Positions 47,066 through 56,779 of a stretch of DNA of 64,000 nucleotides are shown in pieces. Source of the DNA: Farysia itapuensis (Eukaryota > Basidiomycota > Ustilaginomycetes > Ustilaginales > Ustilaginaceae). Every line of letters starts with the position of its first letter. The first letter of the stretch is position 1. The notes under the pieces are model-generated. The model was given only the letters and a program-made list of their open reading frames with translations. It ran no database searches and was not told the DNA's origin. The stretch lies in the NCBI GenBank assembly GCA_023212645.1, contig JALBYC010000012.1, positions 362,198 to 426,197 on the forward strand. Reading direction: 5' to 3'. The position numbers and the translations under genes are program-made.

Positions 47066-48730
47066 TCAGGGAAAGACGATTGCAGCGACCCAGTATCTGA
47101 TGGCGAAAGCAAGGCAGGATCCAGCGATCTGTATGACCATGGTATGCGCCCAGAGACTGTACTCTGTGATTCGAGGGCCAGTGTATGGCTGGTGTTGGTC
47201 GTCGCCGTCAGTCTTGGGGGAGTTCGTGCAGCGGACGCCACGGAAGACGAGGATGGCGTTAAGGATGGTGAGATTAGTGGTGCTCTTGAGGCAGGTATGC
47301 GACTGCGGGTAGAACTCAAGTTGAACGAGACGGAGTGTCTGTAGGAGTTTGAGGATGAGGAGGGGGAGGGAGGAAGCGGGACGGAGGGGTTTACCAGAGG
47401 TGTTGGGCAGCGTATCGTCGCGATGGTGGCGATCTGGGTGGGCAAAGTACTGGACCGAGGGGTAGAGCGCATTGGTCGGCGCGTGGAAGCGTGGCACTCG
47501 ATGCCTTGGGTTCGGAACCAAGCCGAACAACTGCGGACAGCTGAGCACAAAGTTAAAAATCTGCGGCGTGAAAAAGAGCAGCACCGTCTTGGAAAAGTGT
47601 CCAAGGATCCCAACCGTGCTGAACACCATGCCGGCAAAGTAGCAGAACGTATCGCCGACGAACACCTTGGAGGGATACCTGTTCCAAGCCAGTAGACCGA
47701 TGCACACGCCTGTCAGCGGGAGGAGCAAGTAGAGACTGAGCAGGTGGCGGCGCAGTAGCTCCTCGCTAGACCGCGAACCAGGTCGCCCTGCCCGTGGATC
47801 CAGATACAGCACATCATTGACACACAGCGAGAGGGAAATCACCAGTGCCTGGCCCACTTCCACCCCGTTAATGCCCGCCAGAATGTTGATCGAGTTGGTG
47901 CAGAACGTGGACAACAGAGACATGTAGACATAGTACAGCGGACCCAGCTCAATAATGCTGGTTCCGAGTCCGCTGCGCAAGAAAGTTGGGAATCCGGGGA
48001 CGACAACAGAGGTTCCGCCACCACCTGCATAGTACACCATCAGAAGCGGGAAACTTGCAATGATCGGAATCGGCAGTTTGTACCTCCACCGGATGTCAAA
48101 CACATCGTCGAGAAAGCCCAACAGAATGGCCGAGGAAAAAGAGAGCAGCGCCGAGAGAAAGCTTGCCAGCTCGTGATGCGGGAACCCACCCCTACCGTTC
48201 ATCTGACCACCTCCAGCAACACCGCCGACCAAAGCGTCCAAATGGGGCGAAAAGTAGCGAAAGGGGATGAAGAGAAAGAGGAGAAGCATGTAGACGGCCG
48301 CAGCTGGCAATCCAGCCGACTCTGGAATCGCATCTGGTGATGATTTAAGCAGATCGCGACCTTTGAACCCCCGCGCAAGGAACACGTCCTTGGTGTTCTT
48401 GATCGCCGTAGAAGTAGCCCAGATGCCGAGCAGCGCGATACCGAGTGCGGCAAAGAGGCCGGGAAAGGCATTGTCATAGTACTGGATCTGATCTTGTCGC
48501 GTCTCTGGCACCAGCACGTCAACGAGTCTGCGTGCATACTTTCGTAGGACAAGGTCCCAAGACGCCCACGGGCTTGAGGAAGCATGCTTGAGCCAAGCCA
48601 GAGGAAGCCAGTTGGACGAGTCCCATGCCGTAGACGATGAGGCTTTCCACTGAACCAGAGGTGGCACAAGCAGTGTCAGCACACCTGCCGGTACCACGAG
48701 CGCAGTCATCGCTAACGAAGATGCCCCCAT
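47066..48730 (-). CDS. ALG7: UDP-GlcNAc:dolichol-phosphate GlcNAc-1-P transferase
   Basis: It makes GlcNAc-PP-dolichol, the first lipid-linked intermediate of N-glycosylation, in the ER membrane. It is the family target of tunicamycin. The 554-residue multi-pass protein shows KDVFLARGFKGRDL, the aspartate motif LGFLDDVFDIRWRYKLP, the NSINILAGINGVEVGQ signature, and VFVGDTFCYFAGM. The C-terminal third carries the HAPTNALYPSVQYF segment and a final hydrophobic helix. It is longer than yeast Alg7 (448 residues) through loops. It is convergent with the SLM1-like gene, with a (GT)n run between them at about 47003-47016. Confidence 0.95.
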   Translation of the reverse strand: MGASSLAMTALVVPAGVLTLLVPPLVQWKASSSTAWDSSNWLPLAWLKHASSSPWASWDLVLRKYARRLVDVLVPETRQDQIQYYDNAFPGLFAALGIALLGIWATSTAIKNTKDVFLARGFKGRDLLKSSPDAIPESAGLPAAAVYMLLLFLFIPFRYFSPHLDALVGGVAGGGQMNGRGGFPHHELASFLSALLSFSSAILLGFLDDVFDIRWRYKLPIPIIASFPLLMVYYAGGGGTSVVVPGFPTFLRSGLGTSIIELGPLYYVYMSLLSTFCTNSINILAGINGVEVGQALVISLSLCVNDVLYLDPRAGRPGSRSSEELLRRHLLSLYLLLPLTGVCIGLLAWNRYPSKVFVGDTFCYFAGMVFSTVGILGHFSKTVLLFFTPQIFNFVLSCPQLFGLVPNPRHRVPRFHAPTNALYPSVQYFAHPDRHHRDDTLPNTSGKPLRPASSLPLLILKLLQTLRLVQLEFYPQSHTCLKSTTNLTILNAILVFRGVRCTNSPKTDGDDQHQPYTGPRITEYSLWAHTMVIQIAGSCLAFAIRYWVAAIVFP

Positions 48731-49379
48731 TCTGTGATCATCGTCGGTTGCGTACCTGCAGTGATGGACAGCTCCACCCGATTTTCCAGAATTCTTCTTC
48801 TCATTTGACGGAACTCAATTCGGCACACGCACCACGTTGCAAAAAATCCCGTCTCTGTCAAGCTACACTTTCTCATTGCGCATCTCAACATCGTGCAGAT
48901 GGGAGGGGGCGGTAAATGTCTTCACGGCAACCAGATTTGAAGATTGTCTCGTAAAAGGCAAACGCCGCCGTCGCTCGGTCCTCGACAGGCGCTCAAAAGA
49001 GCGCTTGTGTCCTCGGATTATATCGAGAGAAAGCAGCAGCGTCTAAAGCCAGAGAGCGAAACAACCTTGCTGCTCGGTAAAGAGCTCGTCCGCCGACGGA
49101 GCCTCCAAAAGAAGGACGCGAAGGAACGAATCGGGCGCCAGGTATGAAGTGTTGTGGTTTGATTTTGCTAAGCTATGACTCAAACTCCGGCCACGGGAGA
49201 GCACGGCGAACCGCGACCTCCAAGGCTCGGCGCTCTTAAGACCTAGCAATTTGTGGGGAAAGAGGAGCGAGGACAGGGAGAAGATATCGAGCAGAGAGAG
49301 AGAGCCGCAGATCGAAAGTCACAGTCTGGCAAAAGCCCGTAACGACGAAAACAGTTCGTTCAGAGGAAGCAACAATACT
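48731..49379. other. intergenic stretch between ALG7 and TFA1
   Basis: This is upstream DNA of ALG7 and downstream DNA of TFA1. Short plus-strand ORFs are present but none resembles a known protein. An AGAGAGAG run lies near 49290-49300. Confidence 0.4.
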
Positions 49380-50624
49380 TTACACGACGTCTTCAAAGTC
49401 GTCCATGCCGTCATCGTCGATGTCGGCACTGTCGTCTTGCTTGCGCTTTTTCAGCTCAGCGGAATCCACCATCTGCGATGGTGACCTGGACCTTTTTCGA
49501 GACGGTGGGTTGGTAGAATCTGCTGGCGTGTCGACGGACTCAAAGTCATCCTCTTCCGCCGCAGCTGCTTTCGAACGGGCCTCCTGTTCGGCATTTTGCA
49601 GACTGGCGTACTGAGCGTAGTAGTCGTCATCGTCGGCTTCGTCGTCTTCCTTCTTGTCTTCGACATAGGTGCCCGAAGAAGTCTGCAAACGCTCTTGCCT
49701 ACGACCTAGACTGGTCTGCTCACCGCTAACGGTACTCGCCAAATGCCAAGCTGGCAAGGCGTTCTGCTTCCTTTGCTCGTCTTCCGCCCTTTGTTTGGCA
49801 AGTCGACGAGCAGCTTCGGCAGCCGGGTCGTTCGAGGCAAGATCGACTTGCAACGCAGGTACACCGTTGACCAAGGTCGAAGAGGAGATCGATAGCCCAT
49901 CGTTGTCGCTTTGACTCGCATACCATGGCTGAGATGCGCCGTGCTTGGCGAGCCAGGCCGCAATATCCACAGGAGGCAAGGCGATACCTTCGGTGGCACG
50001 AAGACTATTGAGGATGTTGGAGAGCTGTTCGTTGAAGCGCATCAGACTATCTTTGCTCTTCTTGACGTCGTCTGCCTCTTCGTTGTCGACTAGCTCGGTG
50101 TTACATCCTGGCGTGTCGCACACGAAAATGTTGCGAAACATGTCCAAGAGGTGGGCGACTTCCAAGGTTGAGAACGACTTTTTGCACCTGGGGCAGACAT
50201 AGCCTTTGTTGTCGAGTTCATTGCGAAGGCGCATGTCGATCTGTTTGCGGATGGTCATCATTCGCCACTTCGTGACATCGAGGAAGAGCTTGTAGTCCAG
50301 GTAGTAGTAGGTGCGCTGAAAGGTACGACTGGTGATGTTGTCCTTAATCTCGTTGCGACGAAAGTTGCACACCAGCTTGTCTTCGACAAGTTTCGCAGCC
50401 ATCGCGGCGAGTTCCTTGACTTGGATTCCAAGGCGGTGGGCCAACACGTCGGCCGGAAGCACCGTGATACCGATCAGCTGGTCCATTAAGACTATGTGTC
50501 GATCGTCATAAAAGACGCGCGCAACGACCTGGGCCAGTCGGCGGATAGTTCCAAGCTCGGCGCTGGTCGCAAGACGCACTTCATGCTCTGGAGCATTCCT
50601 TCCGAGACTGGTGATGCTCGACAT
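49380..50624 (-). CDS. TFA1: TFIIE large (alpha) subunit
   Basis: This is an RNA polymerase II general factor that recruits TFIIH. The 414-residue protein has the N-terminal winged helix (ITVLPADVLAHRLGI, then LVEDKLVCNFRRNE). A C4 zinc ribbon follows, with C144, C147, C169 and C174 in the CX2C...CX4C spacing of the family. The C-terminus is acidic (DIDDDGMDDFEDVV), matching the TFIIH-binding tail. Start is ATG 50624 (MSSITSLG); the open frame above it begins at TTG. Confidence 0.94.
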   Translation of the reverse strand: MSSITSLGRNAPEHEVRLATSAELGTIRRLAQVVARVFYDDRHIVLMDQLIGITVLPADVLAHRLGIQVKELAAMAAKLVEDKLVCNFRRNEIKDNITSRTFQRTYYYLDYKLFLDVTKWRMMTIRKQIDMRLRNELDNKGYVCPRCKKSFSTLEVAHLLDMFRNIFVCDTPGCNTELVDNEEADDVKKSKDSLMRFNEQLSNILNSLRATEGIALPPVDIAAWLAKHGASQPWYASQSDNDGLSISSSTLVNGVPALQVDLASNDPAAEAARRLAKQRAEDEQRKQNALPAWHLASTVSGEQTSLGRRQERLQTSSGTYVEDKKEDDEADDDDYYAQYASLQNAEQEARSKAAAAEEDDFESVDTPADSTNPPSRKRSRSPSQMVDSAELKKRKQDDSADIDDDGMDDFEDVV

Positions 50625-50964
50625 GATGAGAAAACGGATGCGGGACGTGAAAACCAATATTACATACTGAGACTGATGCGAGGGACTGGGACAGAGTTTA
50701 CGAAGCGAGAGCCAGAATCAAGAGGGTATCATGCTGCCAAGGGGCAAAGGTGGTTGGTGGTGAAAACTGACCACTTCTCTTTGCGAAGAATTCTTTTTCC
50801 TTTTACCACGCTGCACAGACCGATCAGATTGATTTTGGATTTTTTCTCCCTTTGGCCAAAGCCAGTCCAGGGTCCAAGGGTGTGTGCCATCATCAGCATC
50901 GTCATTGGCCAAGTTTGTCTTCTCCAACCACAGCATGCTCACAGACGTATAAGGCACCCATCAG
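50625..50964. promoter_or_regulatory. divergent promoter region of TFA1 and the JmjC gene
   Basis: The 340 bp between divergent ATGs contain T-rich runs (50786-50850) and no ORF with recognisable homology. They likely hold both promoters. Confidence 0.45.
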
Positions 50965-53343
50965 ATGAGGATACCACCGCTACCAGAGGCGCTCGATGCG
51001 TATGCTGGCTGGTGGCCACCGAACAGCAACACTCCAATCCCAACAGTCTCGAGTGACATCTCACCCAAAGACATGTGGGACCAGTACATCAGTCAGCGCC
51101 GTCCGGTCGTGATTGACGGACATCTGACCGACCCAGGCTGGAAAGGCAATAATTGGACAGACCTCGACTATCTTCGGCGCAAAGCTGGCAAAGTACCCGT
51201 CAAGATTGAGCCTGTTCATCCGTCTGCTGGTCATTTTGGTACCTCTGCCAAAAGGAAGCAAGTCTCATTTGCTAGCTACCTCGATCTCCTACAAGATCCT
51301 GAGAGCGCCGGGAAGTGGTATCTCACCACACAGTATACCGAAGACGAAGAGCAAGCCGAACAGGACCGCCAAATCCAATCACGGCCGGATTCGGATGATG
51401 AGGAGCCAGAACAAGATACCGTCTTGCCTTCTCCGACCAATGCCCTCTCCGACGACTTCCCCAAGAATCCCGAGCTTCTAGGCTCTCTAGTATTGCAGCA
51501 GTGTAACCTGTGGCTGGGCAATAGCAAAGAAGGAAAGAGCTCGGGTCTGCACCACGACTTTCACGACAATCTCTACATTCTCTTGTCTGGATACAAGCGT
51601 TTCCTCCTTTTCCCTCCGCCGGCTCACCGCTGCTTGCAACCGCGAGGTATGGTGGACAGAGTTCATCCCAATGGCCTCATAGTATACGCCCCTCCAGGTC
51701 AGCTGCCGTCTTATCTTCAGGCAGGCAGAACTCAGATGTCCATTCGTCCCGATGGCTTGGTCCCCTCTGATGCTGCCCGATGGCGTCGTAAAGCTCGGTT
51801 GCGTGTCAAGCGCATGATAGACGAACAAGCAGCTACCGATGCAGGCGAGGGGCCCAGGGAAGAGCAGCACAGGAAGGGCAAAGCCAAACAGACTCGAGCA
51901 CAGGAACTCGCTGAAGAAGCTCTACAAGTGGCTCAGATGGAGCTACGCATCTGCCGTATGGACGAGGAAGGCGTCGCTGGATCCGAATCATCATACGATG
52001 ATGAAGACGAAGAGGACAGTGAGATGGAAAGCATGTCAGGTGCTGTTGAGTCTCTGAATGGCGCTCCGCATTACGATCCGTCAACATACGTTGATCCAGA
52101 CTCGGACGACTCTGACGAAAGTGAAGCAACTCGAGAAGTCTTGGAGCAGCTTCCTGCCGATATGAAGCCTTTTGCAACAAAGGCCTTGCAAGGTGACGCC
52201 GACGCAGCACAGAAGCTTAGAGACTATATCGAGTCTCTTACGGACAGCTCAGCCGAAGGCGAAAGCGAAGACGATCAGCCGATCGACCCTACCGGACAAG
52301 ACGCAATATCAGGACCTGACTCAGTGGATCCAAGCGATGTCTCCAGTGTCGGTGATGGCGAAATCGACGATAACAGCAATCTTATTGGAACCACAAATGG
52401 TTCGCTCTCACGAAAAAGGAATTTAGAGGTCAGAACACCTTCGTCAGACGCTCAAAGCGAGATCAGCACTAGCGACGCCTCAGGTTTGCCTGCAGCCAAC
52501 GCTGGATCAAGAAAAAAGGTCAGACTTGCACCAAATGCTGACGAAATTACCGAAGCTCGCGGATCAGGAAGCTCCTCAGAGTCGGACGTAGACGTAAACA
52601 GTGATGATCTCGGTGACTCTGAAGAAGACGGAATGCCTTTGTTCCCCGAAGGAGATTCGGGCTCTGAGTTCGGCGATGTAAACGCGGGCGAAGCCGCACT
52701 CGAAAATTTCTTGGCGGAGTCCGGCGCTGCAGATGAGGTGGACGATTTATCCGATGAAGAAGAAGAGAACGAGCCTCCCAGCTTCTCCAAGATACCTCCA
52801 AGCGTACTGCACGAGTACTATGGTATCCCCTCCTTCACGTCTGAGTCCGGACTTCCTAATGGGCACGGTACAACCGAACATATTGTCGAACCTCCGTCGT
52901 CTCTGCTTCGATGTCCACATCCTATCCAAGTGCATCTGTTGCCCGGGCAGATGCTTTACCTGCCTGCCAGCTGGTACCACGAGGTGACATCGTCATCTTC
53001 ACTTCCGCATCATCTATCTAAATCGTCCGGCACGAAACGTGGACACAGCAAGGTACACATGGCGCTCAATTACTGGTTCCACCCTCCAGATGCTCTCGAC
53101 TTTGAACCTGTTGATACCGTGCCGTCTTCCTCTGCTGGACAGAATGGCGACGACCCGGAGCCCATCGTACCTGGCATCGGGGCCAAGATTGGCCAAAGTG
53201 CAATCGAGAACCTACGTGGAGGCACAGGCACCCATGAGCGACCCTACAGAGATGCAGAAGTCTGGGACGAGGTGGCTCGTGCTGTTGACGAGCAATTTGA
53301 GAGAGCAAGGCAGGAAGCATCCAAATGGGCTTGTGACTCATGA
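50965..53343 (+). CDS. JmjC (cupin-8) oxygenase with a giant acidic insertion
   Basis: It is predicted to be a Fe(II)/2-oxoglutarate-dependent hydroxylase or demethylase of the JMJD7/cupin-8 type. In the 792-residue protein, the N-terminal part (RRPVVIDGHL, then WTDLDYLRRKAG) leads to the first metal-binding half HHDFHDNLY (H196, D198). The second half is MLYLPASWYHEVTSS, with H672 as the third ligand. Between them are about 470 residues, mostly Asp/Glu/Ser-rich, where the family usually has under 100. The final part resumes the fold (HMALNYWFHPPD). All three ligands are kept, so activity is plausible. No reader domain is seen. Confidence 0.85.
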   Translation: MRIPPLPEALDAYAGWWPPNSNTPIPTVSSDISPKDMWDQYISQRRPVVIDGHLTDPGWKGNNWTDLDYLRRKAGKVPVKIEPVHPSAGHFGTSAKRKQVSFASYLDLLQDPESAGKWYLTTQYTEDEEQAEQDRQIQSRPDSDDEEPEQDTVLPSPTNALSDDFPKNPELLGSLVLQQCNLWLGNSKEGKSSGLHHDFHDNLYILLSGYKRFLLFPPPAHRCLQPRGMVDRVHPNGLIVYAPPGQLPSYLQAGRTQMSIRPDGLVPSDAARWRRKARLRVKRMIDEQAATDAGEGPREEQHRKGKAKQTRAQELAEEALQVAQMELRICRMDEEGVAGSESSYDDEDEEDSEMESMSGAVESLNGAPHYDPSTYVDPDSDDSDESEATREVLEQLPADMKPFATKALQGDADAAQKLRDYIESLTDSSAEGESEDDQPIDPTGQDAISGPDSVDPSDVSSVGDGEIDDNSNLIGTTNGSLSRKRNLEVRTPSSDAQSEISTSDASGLPAANAGSRKKVRLAPNADEITEARGSGSSSESDVDVNSDDLGDSEEDGMPLFPEGDSGSEFGDVNAGEAALENFLAESGAADEVDDLSDEEEENEPPSFSKIPPSVLHEYYGIPSFTSESGLPNGHGTTEHIVEPPSSLLRCPHPIQVHLLPGQMLYLPASWYHEVTSSSSLPHHLSKSSGTKRGHSKVHMALNYWFHPPDALDFEPVDTVPSSSAGQNGDDPEPIVPGIGAKIGQSAIENLRGGTGTHERPYRDAEVWDEVARAVDEQFERARQEASKWACDS

Positions 53344-53407
53344 TACACCTCATTCCACAAAGACAACCGCATTTTTCACACGCAAGCCGAGGCATGTAAT
53401 GATTAGA

Positions 53408-56400
53408 TCAGAAGCCACTCTCTTCGAATGCGACAAGACTCTGTCCGAGAGTACCATCGAAAAGCTTCCAAACATCGGGCATTGACTCGAGTGCTGGGAG
53501 AATCTGAGCAAGATGTTGCTGTGGCATATTGAGGTCAACATTGGGCGCGTTCAGGCTGTCCAAGTTGCCGTTCCACGCTGCAGCGTTGTCCTGCCAATGC
53601 GCACCAAGTTGGGCATACGCTTGACCGCTGCTGCCATTCTGCTGCATGGCTCGTGCTTGCCTTGGCGAGAAAGTCTGGTTGGCCTGAGCGTGGGAATGTG
53701 ACAATGGGAAAAGGTCGTAGGGAGCACTAGAGCCCGGTACGGAAGCCTCCGACGACAAAAACATGCTCGAGAGAGATTCGGGTGCTCCGATCTGTGGGAA
53801 TTTTGCGCCACTGTGCATGGCTCGTGAAGTGGAGTTGCCGGCCAAAGGGTTAAAATGCGTTGATCCATAGCCAAACGAGACCGACCGAGTTGGGGACGCC
53901 CCCGATTCGTCTGGAGTCTGACCATCATGCACGCTTGTAGTCATTTCGGATCGGACTGTTTCCGTGCTAAATTTGTCGAGCCAGCTCGGGTCAAAGCCCT
54001 GCTCGAGAGGCCCGTTGTCAGAATTAGTGTGTCGCTTGGCGGCTTGCAGTGCGGCTGAGCCGAGCTGACGCTCTGCTTTGTCGCTGTTGTCGGCCTCTGG
54101 TAGTCGGATTCGCTTCATGACCGAGTCGACGTCAGCGGACGTCTTCCGCTTGCCTCGTGGGCTAAGGCGTTCATCAAAGTGTCGGCCCTCCTCGAGTAGG
54201 TCAGAGAGCAGCTGACATCCTCTTCGAGCAATCGCACTCTTCTTCGTCAGCAGACTCAAAGCATGCAGTGCTCGCTTCACCTCTTGCCTTCGCAACGATC
54301 GATGATCGTGATCTTGACCACCACCTGGTCGAACGACTGGTGCCTTGAATATGTCGAGGGCAAGAATCGTAGCCGCTGCTACCGAATGATACGGAATGGT
54401 CCACAGCGCACCACCGTGAACGCGGGACTGGAGGTCAAGCTGCGGCTTATCGCCTCCGTCGCTGTTGAGACCTAGACCTCTCTCTAGTTCGTGGAGCACT
54501 GCTCGCGCTGTCTCGATGGACGCTGAATGGGATTGTTCCCGTTCTTCTGCGGACACTTTGCGCGAAAGAAATGCGCGATGCATGACCAAGATCTTGTGAT
54601 CGACCGAGATCGAGAGGTAGTGCTGAAGCACCGTGCTGAAGCTGGGCAGCGTCGACACCTTGCGACCAACTTCATCCCGATCCGGGTTTAGACAGGCTCG
54701 GAATCGATCTGTCACAAAGCGAAGCCGTTGCTCATGATGTAAGACAAGAGAGAACCGCGGAACGTCCTTCGTCTTGTTGAGGTCCTCGAAAAAGTCGCAG
54801 ACAATCTTGGCAACGTGACAGGTGAAGCGCTGTTTGGATGCCACAGTCAACTCCTCAACCTTGCGATTGATCAGTCGACCTTCCTCAAGATCTTCATCAC
54901 TGCAGTTATGTGGCAACGGCGTGTCGTACTGTCCCTCTACAATGGAAAAGCACCCACTGAATGGAATCGCGAAATAGTCTTGCTGCGTAAAAGCCCACCA
55001 CACGCGCTTGCCCACTTCGAGATCGATGATGCGTTTCTTCCACACCGCAAACTGCTTGTCCGTCTCATCAGGAAGTCGAAACGATCGCGTCTTCTGGGTG
55101 TTGATCCCGGCAGTTGCAAGCACTTGGTCTCTTTGTTTTGCACACGTCTCGAGGAAGCTGGCTGTCTTTCCCAGTGCATGCAGATTGAGTGTCTGTCCAG
55201 TCTTGATACCAATGGCAAGCAGCGAGGTAAGCAAGTCACTACCACAGATGTTGTGTCCTGCCACACATAGAATCGCGATTGTTTGACAGCTGTAGATTGA
55301 CGGCTTGACCAGATAATCGGCGAGCGCTAGCGAGTCCATGGCGGCATGAAGGAGCTCGGAGGCAACACGACTTCGATAACTTTCGCCTTTCAGATCGCAT
55401 TGCGTCCCTTCCTCAGGAGACATTTGGTGAATGGCGATGCTGCAGATGACGAAGAACAGTGCCAGCCAGGCTGGGTCAATTGCCTTCCAGCCCTCGAAGT
55501 CGTCGTCTTGATGTCCAGGAATGGCTTGTTGTGGTGCAGTGATTGTAAGAAAGGCTTCTACCTCCCGCTCAAAGGTAGGAAAGTGAACGCAGCAATGCTG
55601 CCATGCTCCGATCTCTTTGGCAATGTACACAATGCCCTGCACTGTAGCAGAGGGCATTCGAACAGCCCGGATTCTGTCGGTCATTGCTCTGGAAGTGGGC
55701 CGCGCCAGCAGGTTTGAGGGAGGTAGCTTGTCTGTATGCTGACTCAAAACAAGCTCGATTCGCCGTAGGACTCCTTCGGGCAGTTGACGGCGCAGGTGTC
55801 TGAGGAGCCTGTCATTACCTGTTCGCTCGGCTGTTGACTCTCGCATACCGGCATGCTGCCGCTGTTGATGCGTTCTAGCTTGTTTGCTAAACATGTCAGT
55901 GTCCAATTCGCTATCCGAGCTGACTTCGTCCAACGCCAATCCCTGCCTTCGATCCTTGCCCAGCGTCAAGAATTCCAGCGTCGTAGCTGCATCTCTGGAT
56001 TCGAGCTCTGCGTTTCCCATCTTCCTTGAGCCTTCTGTTTCGTCTGGTTGCTGACCACTCAGAGAAGCGCTTGGCAACGGTCTTCGCCCATCGGAGCCCT
56101 CTCCCACAACGTCGTCCATCTCAGCCCAATTGGTTCGGCTAGAACCAGCCGTTGGCTCTCGATGTCGGTCAAGGCGTGTGGGTGACATAGCATCCTTTCG
56201 AGGCGAGCCAGTCATTCCTTGCCATTGACTTCTGTTCTCCCCGAGGACATGAATGACTTCTTCGACATCTGTCACTCGTGCTGTCAAGTCTTCAAACATT
56301 ACTGACCTGCTGTCAATCTTGGACAAGCGACGCTCGATGCGATCAAGTTGACTTTGCAGGCGCAGGAGAGCAGATGAGCTTACATCAGCATGCTGGATCG

Positions 56401-56779
56401 GATGCGTCGTCATATCCATTGATCTCATTCGAGATGCTGGAGTTGGACTGATAGACGCTGCAGACGATCGTGGTAAGCCGTCGACGTCACTGTCAAATCC
56501 TTCCGACTTTCGCACACGGTAGCCGATGGGAGGATATACAGAGCCCATATCCACTGTCTCGGCCAGTGACATGGAAGCTGCGCCTTCCAACCGGCATTGA
56601 TCAGCGCGCCCACGCTTGACGCAAGACTGGCACGGCACCTTCTTGTCGCACTTGATCTTTCGTCTAGCACATTCTGTGCACGACCACGATGGTCGCTGAC
56701 TTCGCTTATAAGGCATGACCGGGAACGCAGCTCCGTGACCTTGCTCACCATCGCCTGAAGGACTGATGGAAGCTGCCAT
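53408..56779 (-). CDS. Zn2Cys6 transcription factor (fungal-specific TF domain)
   Basis: This is a DNA-binding regulator of unknown target. The 1123-residue protein starts with a classic binuclear cluster: C34, C37, C44, C50, C53 and C62, spaced CX2CX6CX5CX2CX8C. A long linker follows, and then a fungal-specific TF region at about 380-800 with the characteristic central block (GKRVWWAFTQQDYF). The C-terminus is Ser/Gln/Asn-rich, as in activation domains. Start is ATG 56779; the frame above it opens at TTG. It is convergent with the JmjC gene 64 bp away and is the last host gene before the repeat-rich end. Confidence 0.92.
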   Translation of the reverse strand: MAASISPSGDGEQGHGAAFPVMPYKRSQRPSWSCTECARRKIKCDKKVPCQSCVKRGRADQCRLEGAASMSLAETVDMGSVYPPIGYRVRKSEGFDSDVDGLPRSSAASISPTPASRMRSMDMTTHPIQHADVSSSALLRLQSQLDRIERRLSKIDSRSVMFEDLTARVTDVEEVIHVLGENRSQWQGMTGSPRKDAMSPTRLDRHREPTAGSSRTNWAEMDDVVGEGSDGRRPLPSASLSGQQPDETEGSRKMGNAELESRDAATTLEFLTLGKDRRQGLALDEVSSDSELDTDMFSKQARTHQQRQHAGMRESTAERTGNDRLLRHLRRQLPEGVLRRIELVLSQHTDKLPPSNLLARPTSRAMTDRIRAVRMPSATVQGIVYIAKEIGAWQHCCVHFPTFEREVEAFLTITAPQQAIPGHQDDDFEGWKAIDPAWLALFFVICSIAIHQMSPEEGTQCDLKGESYRSRVASELLHAAMDSLALADYLVKPSIYSCQTIAILCVAGHNICGSDLLTSLLAIGIKTGQTLNLHALGKTASFLETCAKQRDQVLATAGINTQKTRSFRLPDETDKQFAVWKKRIIDLEVGKRVWWAFTQQDYFAIPFSGCFSIVEGQYDTPLPHNCSDEDLEEGRLINRKVEELTVASKQRFTCHVAKIVCDFFEDLNKTKDVPRFSLVLHHEQRLRFVTDRFRACLNPDRDEVGRKVSTLPSFSTVLQHYLSISVDHKILVMHRAFLSRKVSAEEREQSHSASIETARAVLHELERGLGLNSDGGDKPQLDLQSRVHGGALWTIPYHSVAAATILALDIFKAPVVRPGGGQDHDHRSLRRQEVKRALHALSLLTKKSAIARRGCQLLSDLLEEGRHFDERLSPRGKRKTSADVDSVMKRIRLPEADNSDKAERQLGSAALQAAKRHTNSDNGPLEQGFDPSWLDKFSTETVRSEMTTSVHDGQTPDESGASPTRSVSFGYGSTHFNPLAGNSTSRAMHSGAKFPQIGAPESLSSMFLSSEASVPGSSAPYDLFPLSHSHAQANQTFSPRQARAMQQNGSSGQAYAQLGAHWQDNAAAWNGNLDSLNAPNVDLNMPQQHLAQILPALESMPDVWKLFDGTLGQSLVAFEESGF

